From positions 1-64,000 of the forward strand of contig NZ_WBMR01000022.1 of assembly GCF_008923365.1 (NCBI RefSeq): a stretch of DNA of 64,000 nt. Direction: 5' to 3'. The notes beneath the pieces are model-generated. The model had not been told where the DNA came from, ran no database searches, and saw nothing but the letters and a program-made list of their open reading frames with translations. This document shows, piece by piece, positions 50,160 through 59,624 of the stretch; within the stretch, counting starts at the first letter, position 1, and each line of letters starts with the position of its first letter. The position numbers were made by a program, and so were the translations under genes. Origin of the DNA: Actinomadura montaniterrae (GTDB lineage Bacteria > Actinomycetota > Actinomycetes > Streptosporangiales > Streptosporangiaceae).

Positions 50160-51635
50160 ATGTACACGATCCGGAAAACGCCCCGTGCCCGGGCGGCCGC
50201 CGAACCGGCCGCCCGGCCCGGGCTCACGCTCGCCGCGGTGGCCGTCGTGCAGTTCATGGTGTCGCTGGACCTGTCGGTCGTGAACGTGGGGCTCCCGCGG
50301 ATCGCGTCCGGCCTCGGGTTCGGCGCGGTCGGCGTGACGTGGGTGATCCACGCCTACGCCCTCACGTTCGGCGGGCTGCTCCTGCTGGGCGGCAAGGCCG
50401 CCGACCGGTACGGCCGCAAGCGGGTGCTGCGGCTCGGCCTCGGCCTGTTCGGCCTCGCGTCCCTCCTCGGCGGCCTCGCGCAGGAACCCGGCCACCTGGT
50501 CGCCGCCCGCGTCGCCCAGGGCGTCGGCGCCGCCGCGCTCGCGCCGGCCGCGCTGGCCCTGCTCACCGCGACGTTCCCCGCGGGCCGGGCCCGCGTCCGC
50601 GCCTTCGGCATCTGGAGCGCGATGAACGCCGCCGGCGGCGCCTTCGGCGTCCTGATCGGCGGCCTGCTCACCGAGTACGCCGGCTGGCGCTGGGTGATGT
50701 TCGTGAACGTGCCGATGGCCGCCGCCGCGCTCGCCATGGCCTGGCGGGGCGTCGCCGCCGACCCGCCCCCGGCCCGCAGGGGCCGCCCGGACGTCCTCGG
50801 CGCGGTCCTCGCCACCGCGGGCATGACGCTGCTGGTGTTCGGCGTCGTCCGCACCGACCGGTACGCCTGGACGTCGGCGGTGACCGTGACGACGCTGGCG
50901 GCCGCGGCCGCGCTGCTCGCCGCGTTCGTCCTCGTCGAGCGGACCACCGCCCGGGAGCCGCTGATCCGGCTCGGGCTGCTCGCGAACCGCTCCGTCGCCG
51001 GCGCGAACGCCTACAACCTGCTGGCCGGCGCGGCGCTGTCGTCGTCCTTCTACTTCATGTCCCTCTACCTGCAGCGGGTCCTCGGAACGGATCCCGCGCT
51101 CACCGGGCTCGAGTTCGTGCCGTTCGCGCTCGGCGTGGTCGCCGGCTCCTTCCTCGCCGTCAAGCTCGGCTACCGGCTCCCCGCCCGCACCCTGCTGATC
51201 GCCGGCGGGCTCATGACCGCGGCGGCGTTCGCCTGGTTCGGCCGGATCGGCGCCGACGGCACCTACCTCACCGACGTCCTCGGGCCCTCCATCGTCGCCA
51301 GCGTCGGGTTCGGGCTCTGCCTCGCCCCGCTCGTCTCCACCGCCACCGCCGGCGTCGCGCCGCACGAGGCCGGCGCCGCGTCCGGCCTGCTCAACAGCGT
51401 CCGCCAGATCGGCGCCTCGCTCGGCCTGGCCGCCCTCGGCACCGCGGCGCACGACCGCACCGGCGGCACCGTCACGCGGGCGTCGCTCAGCGACGGATAC
51501 GCGCTCGGCTTCACCCTCGGCGCGGTGCTGCTGCTCGGCGCCGTCCTCATCGCCCTCACCGTGCTGCGCCGCGGCGGCCCGCCCGCACCGGCCGGACGGT
51601 CCGGCGGCCCCGAGCCGGCCGCCGCCATGGACTGA
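50160..51635 (+). CDS. DHA2-family MFS exporter
   Basis: The 491-residue protein has about 14 predicted helices, the DHA2 start FMVSLDLSVVNVGLPRIAS and motif A (GGKAADRYGRKRVLRL). It heads the MFS-cupin-ABC-ABC cluster, separated from the cupin by 44 bp. Function is likely efflux of a small metabolite, possibly a siderophore or antibiotic, but no biosynthetic genes are next to it. The divergent two-component pair is a possible regulator. Confidence 0.9.
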   Translation: MYTIRKTPRARAAAEPAARPGLTLAAVAVVQFMVSLDLSVVNVGLPRIASGLGFGAVGVTWVIHAYALTFGGLLLLGGKAADRYGRKRVLRLGLGLFGLASLLGGLAQEPGHLVAARVAQGVGAAALAPAALALLTATFPAGRARVRAFGIWSAMNAAGGAFGVLIGGLLTEYAGWRWVMFVNVPMAAAALAMAWRGVAADPPPARRGRPDVLGAVLATAGMTLLVFGVVRTDRYAWTSAVTVTTLAAAAALLAAFVLVERTTAREPLIRLGLLANRSVAGANAYNLLAGAALSSSFYFMSLYLQRVLGTDPALTGLEFVPFALGVVAGSFLAVKLGYRLPARTLLIAGGLMTAAAFAWFGRIGADGTYLTDVLGPSIVASVGFGLCLAPLVSTATAGVAPHEAGAASGLLNSVRQIGASLGLAALGTAAHDRTGGTVTRASLSDGYALGFTLGAVLLLGAVLIALTVLRRGGPPAPAGRSGGPEPAAAMD

Positions 51636-51679
51636 CCGGCGCCCCCATGTGCATCTCACCGCAGGAAGGACGGCCCGGC

Positions 51680-52063
51680 ATGCCCGTCACCCCGATCGAC
51701 CTGTTCGCGTCCCTGCTCCACCTCCGCCAGGGCGGCACGATCCACGCCGAGAAGAGGACGGTGTGCTCCGGCCACGACGGCTGGCGGCTGACGGCCTTCC
51801 ACGCGAAGACCGACGCCGACGTCCACGGCGGCCACTGGGAGGTCCACCCCGAGTCCGAGGAGGTCGTCTCCTGCCTCATCGGGAAGTTCCGCCTCTACCT
51901 GCGTCCGGAGGAGCCGGAGCAGGAAGAGGAAGTGATCCGGCTGCCCGCCGGGACCGCCGCGATCGTCCCGCGCGGACGGTGGCACCGCATCGCGCTGGAC
52001 GTCCCCAGCAGCATCATGGCGGTCACCCTCCCGCAGGGCAGCCGGCTGGAGGCGCGCCGATGA
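51680..52063 (+). CDS. Cupin-domain protein
   Basis: The 127-residue protein has a cupin barrel: HWEVHPESEEVVSCLIGKFRLYL (first motif with Glu and His-like residues), and VIRLPAGTAAIVPRGRWHRI (second motif with the His of GRWHRI). Cupins at this size are often metal-binding enzymes or sensors of small ligands. ATG 51680 has GGAAGGA ten bases upstream; ATG 51647 lacks a ribosome-binding site. Its stop overlaps the ABC transporter start (ATGA). Confidence 0.82.
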   Translation: MPVTPIDLFASLLHLRQGGTIHAEKRTVCSGHDGWRLTAFHAKTDADVHGGHWEVHPESEEVVSCLIGKFRLYLRPEEPEQEEEVIRLPAGTAAIVPRGRWHRIALDVPSSIMAVTLPQGSRLEARR

Positions 52064-53889
52064 CCGTCACCGGCGTCGCCGAAGCGCGGCCCGCGCAGCC
52101 GTCCGAGGCCGGTGCCGCGGCGGACCCGGGCTCGGCCGGGCTGCTGCGCCCGCACGCCCGGAGCTTCGCCGTGGTCGTCGTCCTCCAGGTGGTCGGCGCG
52201 GTCGCGGGACTGGCGCCGCTCCTGGCGGTCGCCGAACTGGGCCGCGCCCTCCTGGCGCCCGGCCCCGCCGACCACGGCCGCGTCTGGACGGCCGTGGTCG
52301 CGGGCGCGGCCGGGCTGCTCGTCCGGCTGCTGTGCACGGCCGCGTCCTCGGGGATCGGGCACCTGCTCGACGGCCGCGTGCAGCTGGCGTTCCGGCGGCG
52401 GCTGGCCGCGCGGCTGGGCCGGGTCCCGATCGGCTGGCTGTCCGGCCGCCTGACCGGTGAGCTGGCGAAGCTCGTCGGGGACGACGTCAGCGCCGTGCAC
52501 CCGTTCATCGCCCACGCCCCCGGCGAGCTCGCCTCCGCGTTCGTGGTCCCGCTCGTGTCGCTGGCCTACCTGTTCTCCGTCGACTGGCGGCTCACGCTGA
52601 CCACGCTGGTCCCGGTGCTGCTGGCGGTGGCGCTGGTCCCGCTGATGATGACGCCGGGCCGGCTGCGCGAGCAGCGGGGGTTCGACGCGGCGATGGGCCG
52701 GATCGCGAACTCCGTCGTCGAGTTCGTCCAGGGCATCGCGGTCGTCAAGGCGTTCGGCGGCGGCGACCGCGCCCTGCGGCGGTTCACCGCCGCCGTGGAC
52801 GAGTTCGTCACCGCCTTCTACCGGATGGTGCGCGCCCTCTCCGGCGTCGCCGCCGCGATCCAGCTGGTGCTGTCGCCGCCGTTCGTGCTGCTCGCCGTGC
52901 TGACCGGCGGCGCGGTCCTGATCACCGGCGGCCACCTGGCGCCGGCCGACCTGCTGCCCTTCCTGCTGCTCGGGCTGGGCCTGACCGCCCCGGTGGGCGC
53001 GCTCTTCCACGGCTTCGACGACCTGCAGGGCGCCCGGCGCGCGGTCGGCCGGATCCGGGAGGTGCTCGCGGTGCCGCCGCTGCCCGAGCCCGCGCACCCG
53101 GTCGCGCCGCGGGGGCACCGGGTGGAGCTGCGGGACGTCCGCTTCGGCTACCGGCCCGACCGCGAGGTGCTGCGCGGCATCGACCTGGTGCTGGAACCGG
53201 GCACGGTCACCGCGGTCGTCGGGCCGTCCGGCAGTGGGAAGTCGACGCTGGTCCGGCTGCTGCCGCGGTTCTTCGACCCGACCCGCGGCACGGTCGCGCT
53301 CGGCGGCGCCGACCTGCGCGACATCGCCGCGCGGGACCTCTACCGGACGGTCTCGTTCGTCTTCCAGGACGTCCGCCTGCTGCGCGCGTCGGTCGCCGAC
53401 AACATCGCGCTCGCGGTACCGGACGCGGGCAGGGACGACATCGTCCGCGCCGCCCGGCGGGCGAACGTCCACGACCGCGTCCTCGAGCTGCCGCGCGGCT
53501 ACGACACGGTGATCGGCGAGGAGGCCGGCCTGTCGGGCGGCGAGGCGCAGCGGATCGCGATCGCCCGCGCGCTGCTCGCCGACACCCCCGTCCTGGTCCT
53601 CGACGAGGCGACCGCGTTCGCCGACCCGCAGACCGAACTGGCCGTGCGGCGGGCCCTGACGGCGCCGGGAGGCGACCGGACGGTCCTCGTCATCGCGCAC
53701 CGGCTGGAGACGATCGCCGACGCCGACACCATCGTGATGCTGGAGGACGGGGCGGTCGCCGAGCGCGGCGCCCCCGCCGAGCTGCTGGCGCGGGACGGGA
53801 GGTTCGCCGCGTTCTGGCGCACCCACCTGGCGGCCGCCGACGGTGAGACCGCGGCCCGGCCCGGCACCCTGCGAGGAGATGACCTGTGA
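52060..53889 (+). CDS. ABC transporter half-subunit, exporter fold (IrtA/YbtP-like)
   Basis: The 609-residue protein has a six-helix type-IV ABC exporter domain (about 35-315) and an NBD: Walker [10 protein letters not shown], signature [15 protein letters not shown], Walker [17 protein letters not shown], and the H-loop [11 protein letters not shown]. The phrase [12 protein letters not shown] is characteristic of YbtP/YbtQ and IrtA/IrtB, which take up siderophores despite their exporter fold. No siderophore-interacting domain is present. ATG 52060 overlaps the cupin stop. It probably forms a heterodimer with the next gene. Confidence 0.9.
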   Translation: MTVTGVAEARPAQPSEAGAAADPGSAGLLRPHARSFAVVVVLQVVGAVAGLAPLLAVAELGRALLAPGPADHGRVWTAVVAGAAGLLVRLLCTAASSGIGHLLDGRVQLAFRRRLAARLGRVPIGWLSGRLTGELAKLVGDDVSAVHPFIAHAPGELASAFVVPLVSLAYLFSVDWRLTLTTLVPVLLAVALVPLMMTPGRLREQRGFDAAMGRIANSVVEFVQGIAVVKAFGGGDRALRRFTAAVDEFVTAFYRMVRALSGVAAAIQLVLSPPFVLLAVLTGGAVLITGGHLAPADLLPFLLLGLGLTAPVGALFHGFDDLQGARRAVGRIREVLAVPPLPEPAHPVAPRGHRVELRDVRFGYRPDREVLRGIDLVLEPGTVTAVVGPSGSGKSTLVRLLPRFFDPTRGTVALGGADLRDIAARDLYRTVSFVFQDVRLLRASVADNIALAVPDAGRDDIVRAARRANVHDRVLELPRGYDTVIGEEAGLSGGEAQRIAIARALLADTPVLVLDEATAFADPQTELAVRRALTAPGGDRTVLVIAHRLETIADADTIVMLEDGAVAERGAPAELLARDGRFAAFWRTHLAAADGETAARPGTLRGDDL

Positions 53890-55607
53890 TGATTCCGATG
53901 CTGTTCCGCGTGCTCGGCCCCCGGTACGCGCGTCCGGTGCGCCGCACCGTGGCGCTGATGACGGCGACCGCCGTGGTCGAGGGCCTGTCCTACGCGCTGC
54001 TGGTCCCCGTCCTCCGGGCGCTCTTCGGCGACGCGCCCGGAGACGCCCGGCCCTGGCTGATCGCGTTCGGGGCCGCGGTCGCGGTGTACGGGGTGCTGCG
54101 GTACGTCAGCGACCTGTCGGGCTTCCGCGTCGGGACCACGCTGCTGCACGGCATGTACGACCGGCTCGGCGACCATCTGGCCCGGCTGCCCGTCGGCTGG
54201 TACGGGCCGCGCCGCGTCGGCGAGGTGTCCGTCCTGGCCGGCCGCGGCCTCCTCCAGGCGATGAGCGTGATCGCGCACCTGCTGGCGCCGCTCGTGTCGG
54301 CCTGCGTGACGCCGCTGACGATCGTCGCCGTGATGTCCGCCTTCGACTGGCGGATGGGCCTGGCCGCGCTGCTCGCCGCGCCGGTCGTGGCGGCGGTCCA
54401 GGTCCGGGCCGGACGGGCGATGGCCGCCGCCGACGCCGAGCGCGCCGACCGCGACCACGAGGCCGCCGCGCGGGTCGTCGAGTACCTGCAGGCCCAGCCG
54501 GTGCTGCGGGCCGGCGGCCGGACCGCCGAACGCTTCGGGATGCTCGACGACTCGCTCCGCGGGCTCCAGCGCGCGTCCCGGCGGTCCACGCTGTCGGCGC
54601 TGCCCGGCATCCTCGGACTGACGCTCACGGTGCAGGCGTTCTTCACCGTCCTCCTGGCCCTGGGCGCCTACCTCGCGCTCGGCGGGGACATCGGCGCGGC
54701 GGACGTCCTGGCGGTCCTGGTGCTCGCCGCCCGCTGCGCGGACCCGCTGCTGTCGCTGTCGGAGCTCGGCGGCCGGCTGCGCGGCGCGCGGGCCGAACTG
54801 GCCCGGCTCGACGCGGTGCTGCGCACCGAACCACTGCCGGAACCCCGCGACCCCGTCCGGCCGGAGCACGGCGGCCTGGAGTTCGCGTCTGTCACGTTCC
54901 GGCACGGCGACCGGACGGTCATCGACGATGTGTCGCTGTCGGTGCCGGAAGGACGGCGGCTCGCCGTGGTCGGGCCGTCGGGCGCGGGCAAGAGCACCCT
55001 GCTGAACCTGATCGCGCGGTTCTACGACGTGGACGCGGGCGCGGTTCGCGTCGGCGGCGCGGACGTCCGCGACATCGGCACCGAGGCGCTGATGGCCCGG
55101 ATCGCCGTCGTGTTCCAGGACGTCTACCTCTTCGACGGCACGATCGAGGAGAACGTCCGCCTCGGCCGCCCGGACGCGAGCGACGCCGAGGTGCGGGCGG
55201 CGGCGAGCGCGGCGCGGCTGGACGAGGTGGTCGAGCGGCTGCCCGGCGGCTGGGCTGCGAACGTCGGCGAGGGCGGCGAGCTGCTGTCGGGCGGCGAGCG
55301 CCAGCGCGTGTCGATCGCCCGGGCGCTGCTGAAGGACGCGCCCATCGTCCTGCTGGACGAGGTGACGTCCGCGCTGGACCCGGTGAACGAGGCCGCCGTC
55401 CACGACGGCATCGAACGCCTGGTCGCGGGCCGGACGGTGGTGATGGTGGCGCACCGGATGCGGACCGTCCGCCGCGCCGACCGCGTCGTCTTCCTGGACG
55501 GCGGCCGGATCATGGAGGAGGGCGCCCACGACGAGCTGCTGCGCCGCGGCGGCCGCTACGCCGCCTTCTGGGCGCTCTCCACGAACCCGGCCCCGAGCGG
55601 GGCCTAG
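53886..55607 (+). CDS. ABC transporter half-subunit, exporter fold (IrtB/YbtQ-like)
   Basis: The 573-residue protein has a six-helix domain (about 20-300) and an NBD with Walker A GPSGAGKST, signature LLSGGERQRVSIARA and Walker B IVLLDEVTSALDPVNE. It starts at GTG 53886 in a GTGA overlap with the first subunit, seven bases after AGGAG. The first subunit ends at 53889. The two NBDs together would form a heterodimer. The role, siderophore import or drug export, is not settled. Confidence 0.9.
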   Translation: MMIPMLFRVLGPRYARPVRRTVALMTATAVVEGLSYALLVPVLRALFGDAPGDARPWLIAFGAAVAVYGVLRYVSDLSGFRVGTTLLHGMYDRLGDHLARLPVGWYGPRRVGEVSVLAGRGLLQAMSVIAHLLAPLVSACVTPLTIVAVMSAFDWRMGLAALLAAPVVAAVQVRAGRAMAAADAERADRDHEAAARVVEYLQAQPVLRAGGRTAERFGMLDDSLRGLQRASRRSTLSALPGILGLTLTVQAFFTVLLALGAYLALGGDIGAADVLAVLVLAARCADPLLSLSELGGRLRGARAELARLDAVLRTEPLPEPRDPVRPEHGGLEFASVTFRHGDRTVIDDVSLSVPEGRRLAVVGPSGAGKSTLLNLIARFYDVDAGAVRVGGADVRDIGTEALMARIAVVFQDVYLFDGTIEENVRLGRPDASDAEVRAAASAARLDEVVERLPGGWAANVGEGGELLSGGERQRVSIARALLKDAPIVLLDEVTSALDPVNEAAVHDGIERLVAGRTVVMVAHRMRTVRRADRVVFLDGGRIMEEGAHDELLRRGGRYAAFWALSTNPAPSGA

Positions 55608-56116
55608 TGCCGCCCCATCACCTGGTTCACCACGGTGCCCTCGGGCAGCGGGCGCAGCACCGTCCACAGCGTCCGGACGTGCGACTTCACCATCTTCCAC
55701 CGCCCGTCCTCGACCACGTACTCGTCGTCGTACTCCGCGGCCATGAGCAGTTCGGTGTTGTCGACCCGGTTCAGCTGCCGGAAGCGCAGGGTCCAGGTGC
55801 CCTTCGCCGCGGAGTCGTCCAGCACGGTGATGACGGGGTGGAAGCCGTGGTGCATGTCCAGCACCGCGTACTCGCCGTCGACCTTCCGCAGCGCGATCTC
55901 GCTGAACACCCGCGTGAGCGCGTCGGCGTCCTCGAACGTGCCGAGCGAACCGTAGTCGATCGACGCGGGCCCCTTGGTGAAGCTGTCCCGGAACGCCACG
56001 GGGTCCTTCGCGTCGCACGCGCTCCAGTACCGGTGCTTGAGCGCCTTGATCGCCTCGATCCGCTCCAGGTCGGCCACCCGCTGCTCCAGGGAGCGGTGCC
56101 CTGCGTCCTCCGCCAT
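55604..56116 (-). CDS. SnoaL-like (NTF2-fold) protein
   Basis: The 170-residue protein has the NTF2-like fold: an N-terminal helix pair (ERIEAIKALKHRYWSACDAKD), the strand pattern EYAVLDMHHGFHPVITVLDD and the C-terminal EYDDEYVVEDGRWKMVKSHVR. Many members are steroid or polyketide isomerases and cyclases; this one resembles the bile-acid-dehydratase/limonene-epoxide group. Substrate unknown. It is convergent with, and overlaps by 4 bp, the ABC subunit. Confidence 0.82.
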   Translation of the reverse strand: MAEDAGHRSLEQRVADLERIEAIKALKHRYWSACDAKDPVAFRDSFTKGPASIDYGSLGTFEDADALTRVFSEIALRKVDGEYAVLDMHHGFHPVITVLDDSAAKGTWTLRFRQLNRVDNTELLMAAEYDDEYVVEDGRWKMVKSHVRTLWTVLRPLPEGTVVNQVMGRH

Positions 56117-56321
56117 GTCGAGCCCCTCTCAGAGTGGATCGCGCAACGCTAGCCGCGCCCGCCCGACACCGCGCCCGGCATTCCCGGCCACCGGGAGCGC
56201 GAGCCCGCCGTCCTCCGTCCGGCGGCGCCGCCGCCCGGAGCGGGCGAATCAGCGGCGGCTGAGAGGGCATTGGACCGTCACTCCCCCGGACCGGACGGAC
56301 GGCGCGCATCGGGGGATCATC

Positions 56322-57065
56322 GTGGGGCGGTGGACGGCGGGCCTGCGCGGGCGCGGTGCGCTTCTCGGTGCCGTGGCGATCTTGCTGGCCGCATGCGGGG
56401 ACGCCGGCGGGTCGCCGGCCGGCGGTTCAGTCCACCGGACGGTGGTGCTGGGCAGGTCCGTCCAGGGACGTCCGATCTCGGCGGTCGAGCTGGGGAACCC
56501 GCACGCGGCGCGGCGCGTGCTCGTCGTCGGCTGCGTACACGGCGACGAGCCGGCCGGAGTGGCGGTGGCGGACGCCCTGGCCGCCGGACCGGGCCCGGCG
56601 CACGCGGACCTGTGGGTCGTGCCCGTGCTCAACCCGGACGGGATGGCGGCCCGGACGCGTGGCAACGCGCACGGCGTGGACCTCAACCGCAACTTCCCGG
56701 CAGGCTGGCGCCGGATCGACGCCCCGGGATCGGCTCACTACTCCGGTGCGGCACCGCTGTCGGAGCCGGAGTCGGCGGCGGCCGCGCGCCTCGTCCGGCG
56801 CGTGCGGCCGACCGTGGCGATCTGGTTTCACCAGCATCTGACGGTGGTCGACAGCTCGCAGGGTCCGAGCGATGTCCAGCGCCGTTTCGCCCGCGACGTC
56901 GGGCTCCCGCTGCGCGCGCTTACCGTCTACCCGGGAAGCGCCACGGGCTGGGAGAACACGGTCGTCGGGCAGAGCGCGTTCGTGGTCGAGCTCCCCGGCG
57001 GGCGGCTTCCGGCGGCGGCCGTCCGCAGGTACGCGGACGCCGTCCGCCGCATCACGGGGAGCTGA
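56322..57065 (+). CDS. Lipoprotein M14-family zinc carboxypeptidase/amidase
   Basis: The 247-residue protein has a lipoprotein signal ending in the lipobox LLAAC (about residues 20-24). The M14 zinc ligands are visible: HGDE (CVHGDEPAG) and His in AIWFHQH. A substrate-binding and catalytic segment NPDGMAARTRGNAHGVDLNRNFP, and catalytic Glu in FVVELPGG, complete the active site. It is short, like the MpaA murein-tripeptide amidase group rather than a digestive carboxypeptidase. The start is probably GTG 56322. It would cleave peptidoglycan peptides outside the membrane. Confidence 0.87.
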   Translation: MGRWTAGLRGRGALLGAVAILLAACGDAGGSPAGGSVHRTVVLGRSVQGRPISAVELGNPHAARRVLVVGCVHGDEPAGVAVADALAAGPGPAHADLWVVPVLNPDGMAARTRGNAHGVDLNRNFPAGWRRIDAPGSAHYSGAAPLSEPESAAAARLVRRVRPTVAIWFHQHLTVVDSSQGPSDVQRRFARDVGLPLRALTVYPGSATGWENTVVGQSAFVVELPGGRLPAAAVRRYADAVRRITGS

Positions 57066-57074
57066 CCGGGCGGG

Positions 57075-58373
57075 CTACCTGGTGACCATCCGGAGCAGGG
57101 CGCGGCCCAGCTCGCGGACGGAGTCCTCGGTCTCGTGCAACGCGCTCTGCAGGTCGTTGGCGCCGTCCCCGCTGTCCTTGCCATCCTCGCTCTCCTCGCC
57201 GTCCTCGCTCTCCTCGGCGCCCTCGCTGTCCTCGGCGTCCTGGGCGGGCTCTTCGGAGCGGCGCCGGTCGGACGACCCGTCGCCGGAGTCGGACGGCGCG
57301 GCGTCCTCGCCGGAATGTTCGCCGGTGTTCTCCGCCCCCTCGCCGGTGTTCTCGGTGTCTTCGCCGCTGTTCCCCGCGTCGTCGGCGGTGTCCGCCGCGC
57401 CGGCGGTCGCCTTCCCCGCGCCCTCGGCGGCCTTGCCGGCTCCTTCGGCGGCCTTCCCCGCGCCCTTGCCCGCGTTCTCGGCCGCGGCACCGGCCCCCTC
57501 GCCGACGCTGCCGGCGGCGTCGCCCGCTCCCTCGCCGACCTTGTCGACCGCACCGCCCGTGCCCTCGCCGACGTCCTTCACCGCACCGCCGGCGCCCTCG
57601 CCGACCTTGTCGACCGCACCGCCGGCGCCCTTGCCCACATCCTTGACCGCGCCACCGGTGCCTTCGCCGACGTCCTCGACCGCGCGTCCGGTGCCCTTGC
57701 CCACGTCCTCGACGGCACCGCCGGCGCCCTTCCCGACGTCCTTGACCGCGCCGCCGGCGCCCTCGCCGACCTTGTCGACCGCGCCGCCGGCGCCCTCGCC
57801 GACGTCCTCGACGGCGCGTCCGGCGCCCTTCCCGACGTCCTCGACGGCGCCCCGGGCGCCGTGGCCGACCTCGCCCACCGCCTCGCCGGTGCCGGACCCG
57901 ACATCGCGCGCGAGGGACTCCAGGCCGCGCCCCAGGTGCTGGAGGATCTCCGGGTTCCGGTCGAGGGTGGTCAGCACCCGGTCGACGATCTCGGCCACGT
58001 TGTCGAGCCGGACCTGGAGCAGCGCCTGCGCCGCGACGCCCTTGATCTCCAGCTTGACCCGGCCGAGGCCCACGTCCGCGCCGACGTTCAGCTTGAGCAG
58101 GTCGAGCACCTCGGCGACCAGCGAGACGTGCGCCTCCAGGTCGTTGACCTCCAGCGAGATCTCGTCGACCTTCAGCTCCGGGACGTTGAGGTGGACGTCC
58201 GGCCCCTCGGCGGACGGGCGTTCCGCCTCCGGCGGGACGATCCGCCCGGTCTTCTCCTCGAGCTCGCCGGATCCCCTCCGGTCGTCGCGCTCGCGCCCGG
58301 TCCTCTCCTCGACCTCGCCGGACTCGCTCCGGTCGGCATGCTCGCGGTTCGTGCCGTCGCCGTTCTCGGCCAT
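57075..58373 (-). CDS. Protein with about 14 tandem 11-residue repeats (LEA-like)
   Basis: The 432-residue protein has a charged N-terminal region, a conserved amphipathic domain (about 60-145: VHLNVPELKVDEISLEV; LLKLNVGADVGLGRVKLEI; ALLQVRLDNVAEIVDRVL), and then a tandem of about 14 undecapeptides of the pattern GxGxAVxDVGx (for example GAGRAVEDVGE, GAGGAVDKVGE, about residues 170-325). The C-terminal quarter is acidic and Gly/Ser/Glu-rich. The 11-mer periodicity and Gly/Ala/charged composition resemble group-3 LEA proteins, which form amphipathic helices on drying. The DNA repeats as about 33-bp units. It is 33 bp downstream of the SRPBCC gene. Function unknown; desiccation or envelope association is a guess. 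Confidence 0.75.
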   Translation of the reverse strand: MAENGDGTNREHADRSESGEVEERTGRERDDRRGSGELEEKTGRIVPPEAERPSAEGPDVHLNVPELKVDEISLEVNDLEAHVSLVAEVLDLLKLNVGADVGLGRVKLEIKGVAAQALLQVRLDNVAEIVDRVLTTLDRNPEILQHLGRGLESLARDVGSGTGEAVGEVGHGARGAVEDVGKGAGRAVEDVGEGAGGAVDKVGEGAGGAVKDVGKGAGGAVEDVGKGTGRAVEDVGEGTGGAVKDVGKGAGGAVDKVGEGAGGAVKDVGEGTGGAVDKVGEGAGDAAGSVGEGAGAAAENAGKGAGKAAEGAGKAAEGAGKATAGAADTADDAGNSGEDTENTGEGAENTGEHSGEDAAPSDSGDGSSDRRRSEEPAQDAEDSEGAEESEDGEESEDGKDSGDGANDLQSALHETEDSVRELGRALLRMVTR

Positions 58374-58406
58374 CGCTCCTCCAAGCCGGGGATCGGGGCG
58401 GGCGGG

Positions 58407-59336
58407 TCAGCCCTCGGCCGCCTGCTTCTCTTCCTTGACCGCGTCCTCGTGCGTCCTGACGACCTCGCCGTCGCGGATCTCGCCGCGCCAGCCCTCGATG
58501 TCGTCCCGCTCCAGCAGCGTCCGCGTCATCATGTGGCGCTCGATGTGCTTGAAGTCGAGGCGGAGCCGGCGGCCCTGGGCGCGCCACAGGTTCGCGGTCT
58601 TCTCCAGGAAGCCGTCGGGGTGGTACTCGGCGACCAGCAGGATCCGGGTCAGGTCGGGCGACAGTTCGTGGAACGTGACCGCGCCGTCGACGTAGCCCTT
58701 CGGCCCCTCCGACTTCCAGAGGATCCGCTCGTCCGGCACCTGCTCGACGATCGTCGACTTCCAGTCGCGATGGGACAGGAAGATCTTGGCGCGCCAGTTG
58801 AGCTTCTCGTCGGACTCCTGCTCGACCTTCTCGACCTTGCTGGTCATGCTCGGGAACTCGGCGAACTGCGTCCACTGGTCGTAGGCGACCCGCCGCGGCA
58901 GCCCCACGTCGAACTTCTCGACGATGTTGATGACCTTGGCCTCGTCCTCGCCGCCGCCCTTGCCGCCGTCCCCGGCTCCGACGGCCTTCTTGGCCGTCTC
59001 CTTGGCGCCCGTCATGCCCGCCTTGAGTCCCGCCTTCAGCGGGGACTTGCCTTCCTGGAGGCTCTCGGCGCCCGCGGCGACCATCTTCGCCCCGGTGCCG
59101 CCGCCGTCGCCGCCACCGCCGTCACCGCTGCCGCCGCCGTCCCCACCGGGAACGCCGAGCCGCTCGGTCATGTGCTTCACCGTGCCGCTGGCGCTCTTGA
59201 GGGCCTTCACCATCAGCGCCTGGACGAACTCCTGGCCGGCCTCCTTGAGCTGGTCGACGGGAAGGCCGTCCGCCGCGTCGCGGGCGGATTCGCGCTTGCC
59301 GGTGGTGTCAGTGTCGGGAGGGCTGGTTCCAGCCAT
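58407..59336 (-). CDS. SRPBCC (polyketide-cyclase/dehydrase-like) protein
   Basis: The 309-residue protein has a charged low-complexity N-terminal half (about 1-130: Gly/Asp-rich, with a GGGSGDGGGGDGGG run) and a C-terminal SRPBCC domain (about 150-280: VINIVEKFDVGLPRRVAYDQW; FAEFPSMTSKVEKVEQ; WKSEGPKGYVDGAVTFHELS). This family is common in actinobacterial gas-vesicle and envelope clusters. ATG 59336 has GGAG upstream. It sits upstream of the 11-residue-repeat gene and probably forms one unit with it. No gas-vesicle gvpA is in the window. Confidence 0.87.
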   Translation of the reverse strand: MAGTSPPDTDTTGKRESARDAADGLPVDQLKEAGQEFVQALMVKALKSASGTVKHMTERLGVPGGDGGGSGDGGGGDGGGTGAKMVAAGAESLQEGKSPLKAGLKAGMTGAKETAKKAVGAGDGGKGGGEDEAKVINIVEKFDVGLPRRVAYDQWTQFAEFPSMTSKVEKVEQESDEKLNWRAKIFLSHRDWKSTIVEQVPDERILWKSEGPKGYVDGAVTFHELSPDLTRILLVAEYHPDGFLEKTANLWRAQGRRLRLDFKHIERHMMTRTLLERDDIEGWRGEIRDGEVVRTHEDAVKEEKQAAEG

Positions 59337-59624
59337 CGTCACCACTCCGTCTCGCGTCGACTTCATCCCTTTTTGCGAACATAGCCGGGCGGGCCGCGGA
59401 CCGGCGTACAGATACGCACTGACCTGCGAAAACAACGATCTACACGCGGCGGGAACCGGGGCCGCCGACCGTTCGGCGCCCGGCGCCCGCCGTTCGCCGC
59501 AACGGCCGTCCGGCGGCGCGTCCGCGCGGATTGAAACGGTTAAAAAGCGGGAGGTGACATCGTCGCGCCCCCGCGGCCGACCCTCCGGCCGCAGCGACGA
59601 TTCCGCGTCAATCAGGAGAATTCC
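59337..59624. other. Divergent intergenic region upstream of SRPBCC and SH3 genes
   Basis: No gene or repeat is recognised. The stretch around 59530-59550 (ttgaaacggttaaaaag) is the most AT-rich part and may contain the promoter for the SH3-domain gene. Confidence 0.45.

Noticed and set aside
50109-51659. A 516-codon minus-strand frame opposite the MFS exporter
   Set aside because: The plus strand encodes an intact exporter with motif A; the minus translation is Gly/Arg/Glu-rich with no membrane or domain signal.
57480-57900. Regular 33-bp tandem repeats, at first glance like a CRISPR array
   Set aside because: The units are contiguous without unique spacers, are degenerate, and translate as an in-frame 11-residue repeat.
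58407-59336. A gas-vesicle cluster, suggested by the SRPBCC protein
   Set aside because: No gvpA, gvpF/L, gvpN or other gas-vesicle gene is present.
57135-59384. A 749-codon frame opposite the repeat protein and SRPBCC gene
   Set aside because: The opposite strand has two proper genes with ribosome-binding sites and a recognisable SRPBCC domain. The Leu/Ala-rich antisense reading simply mirrors the repeats.
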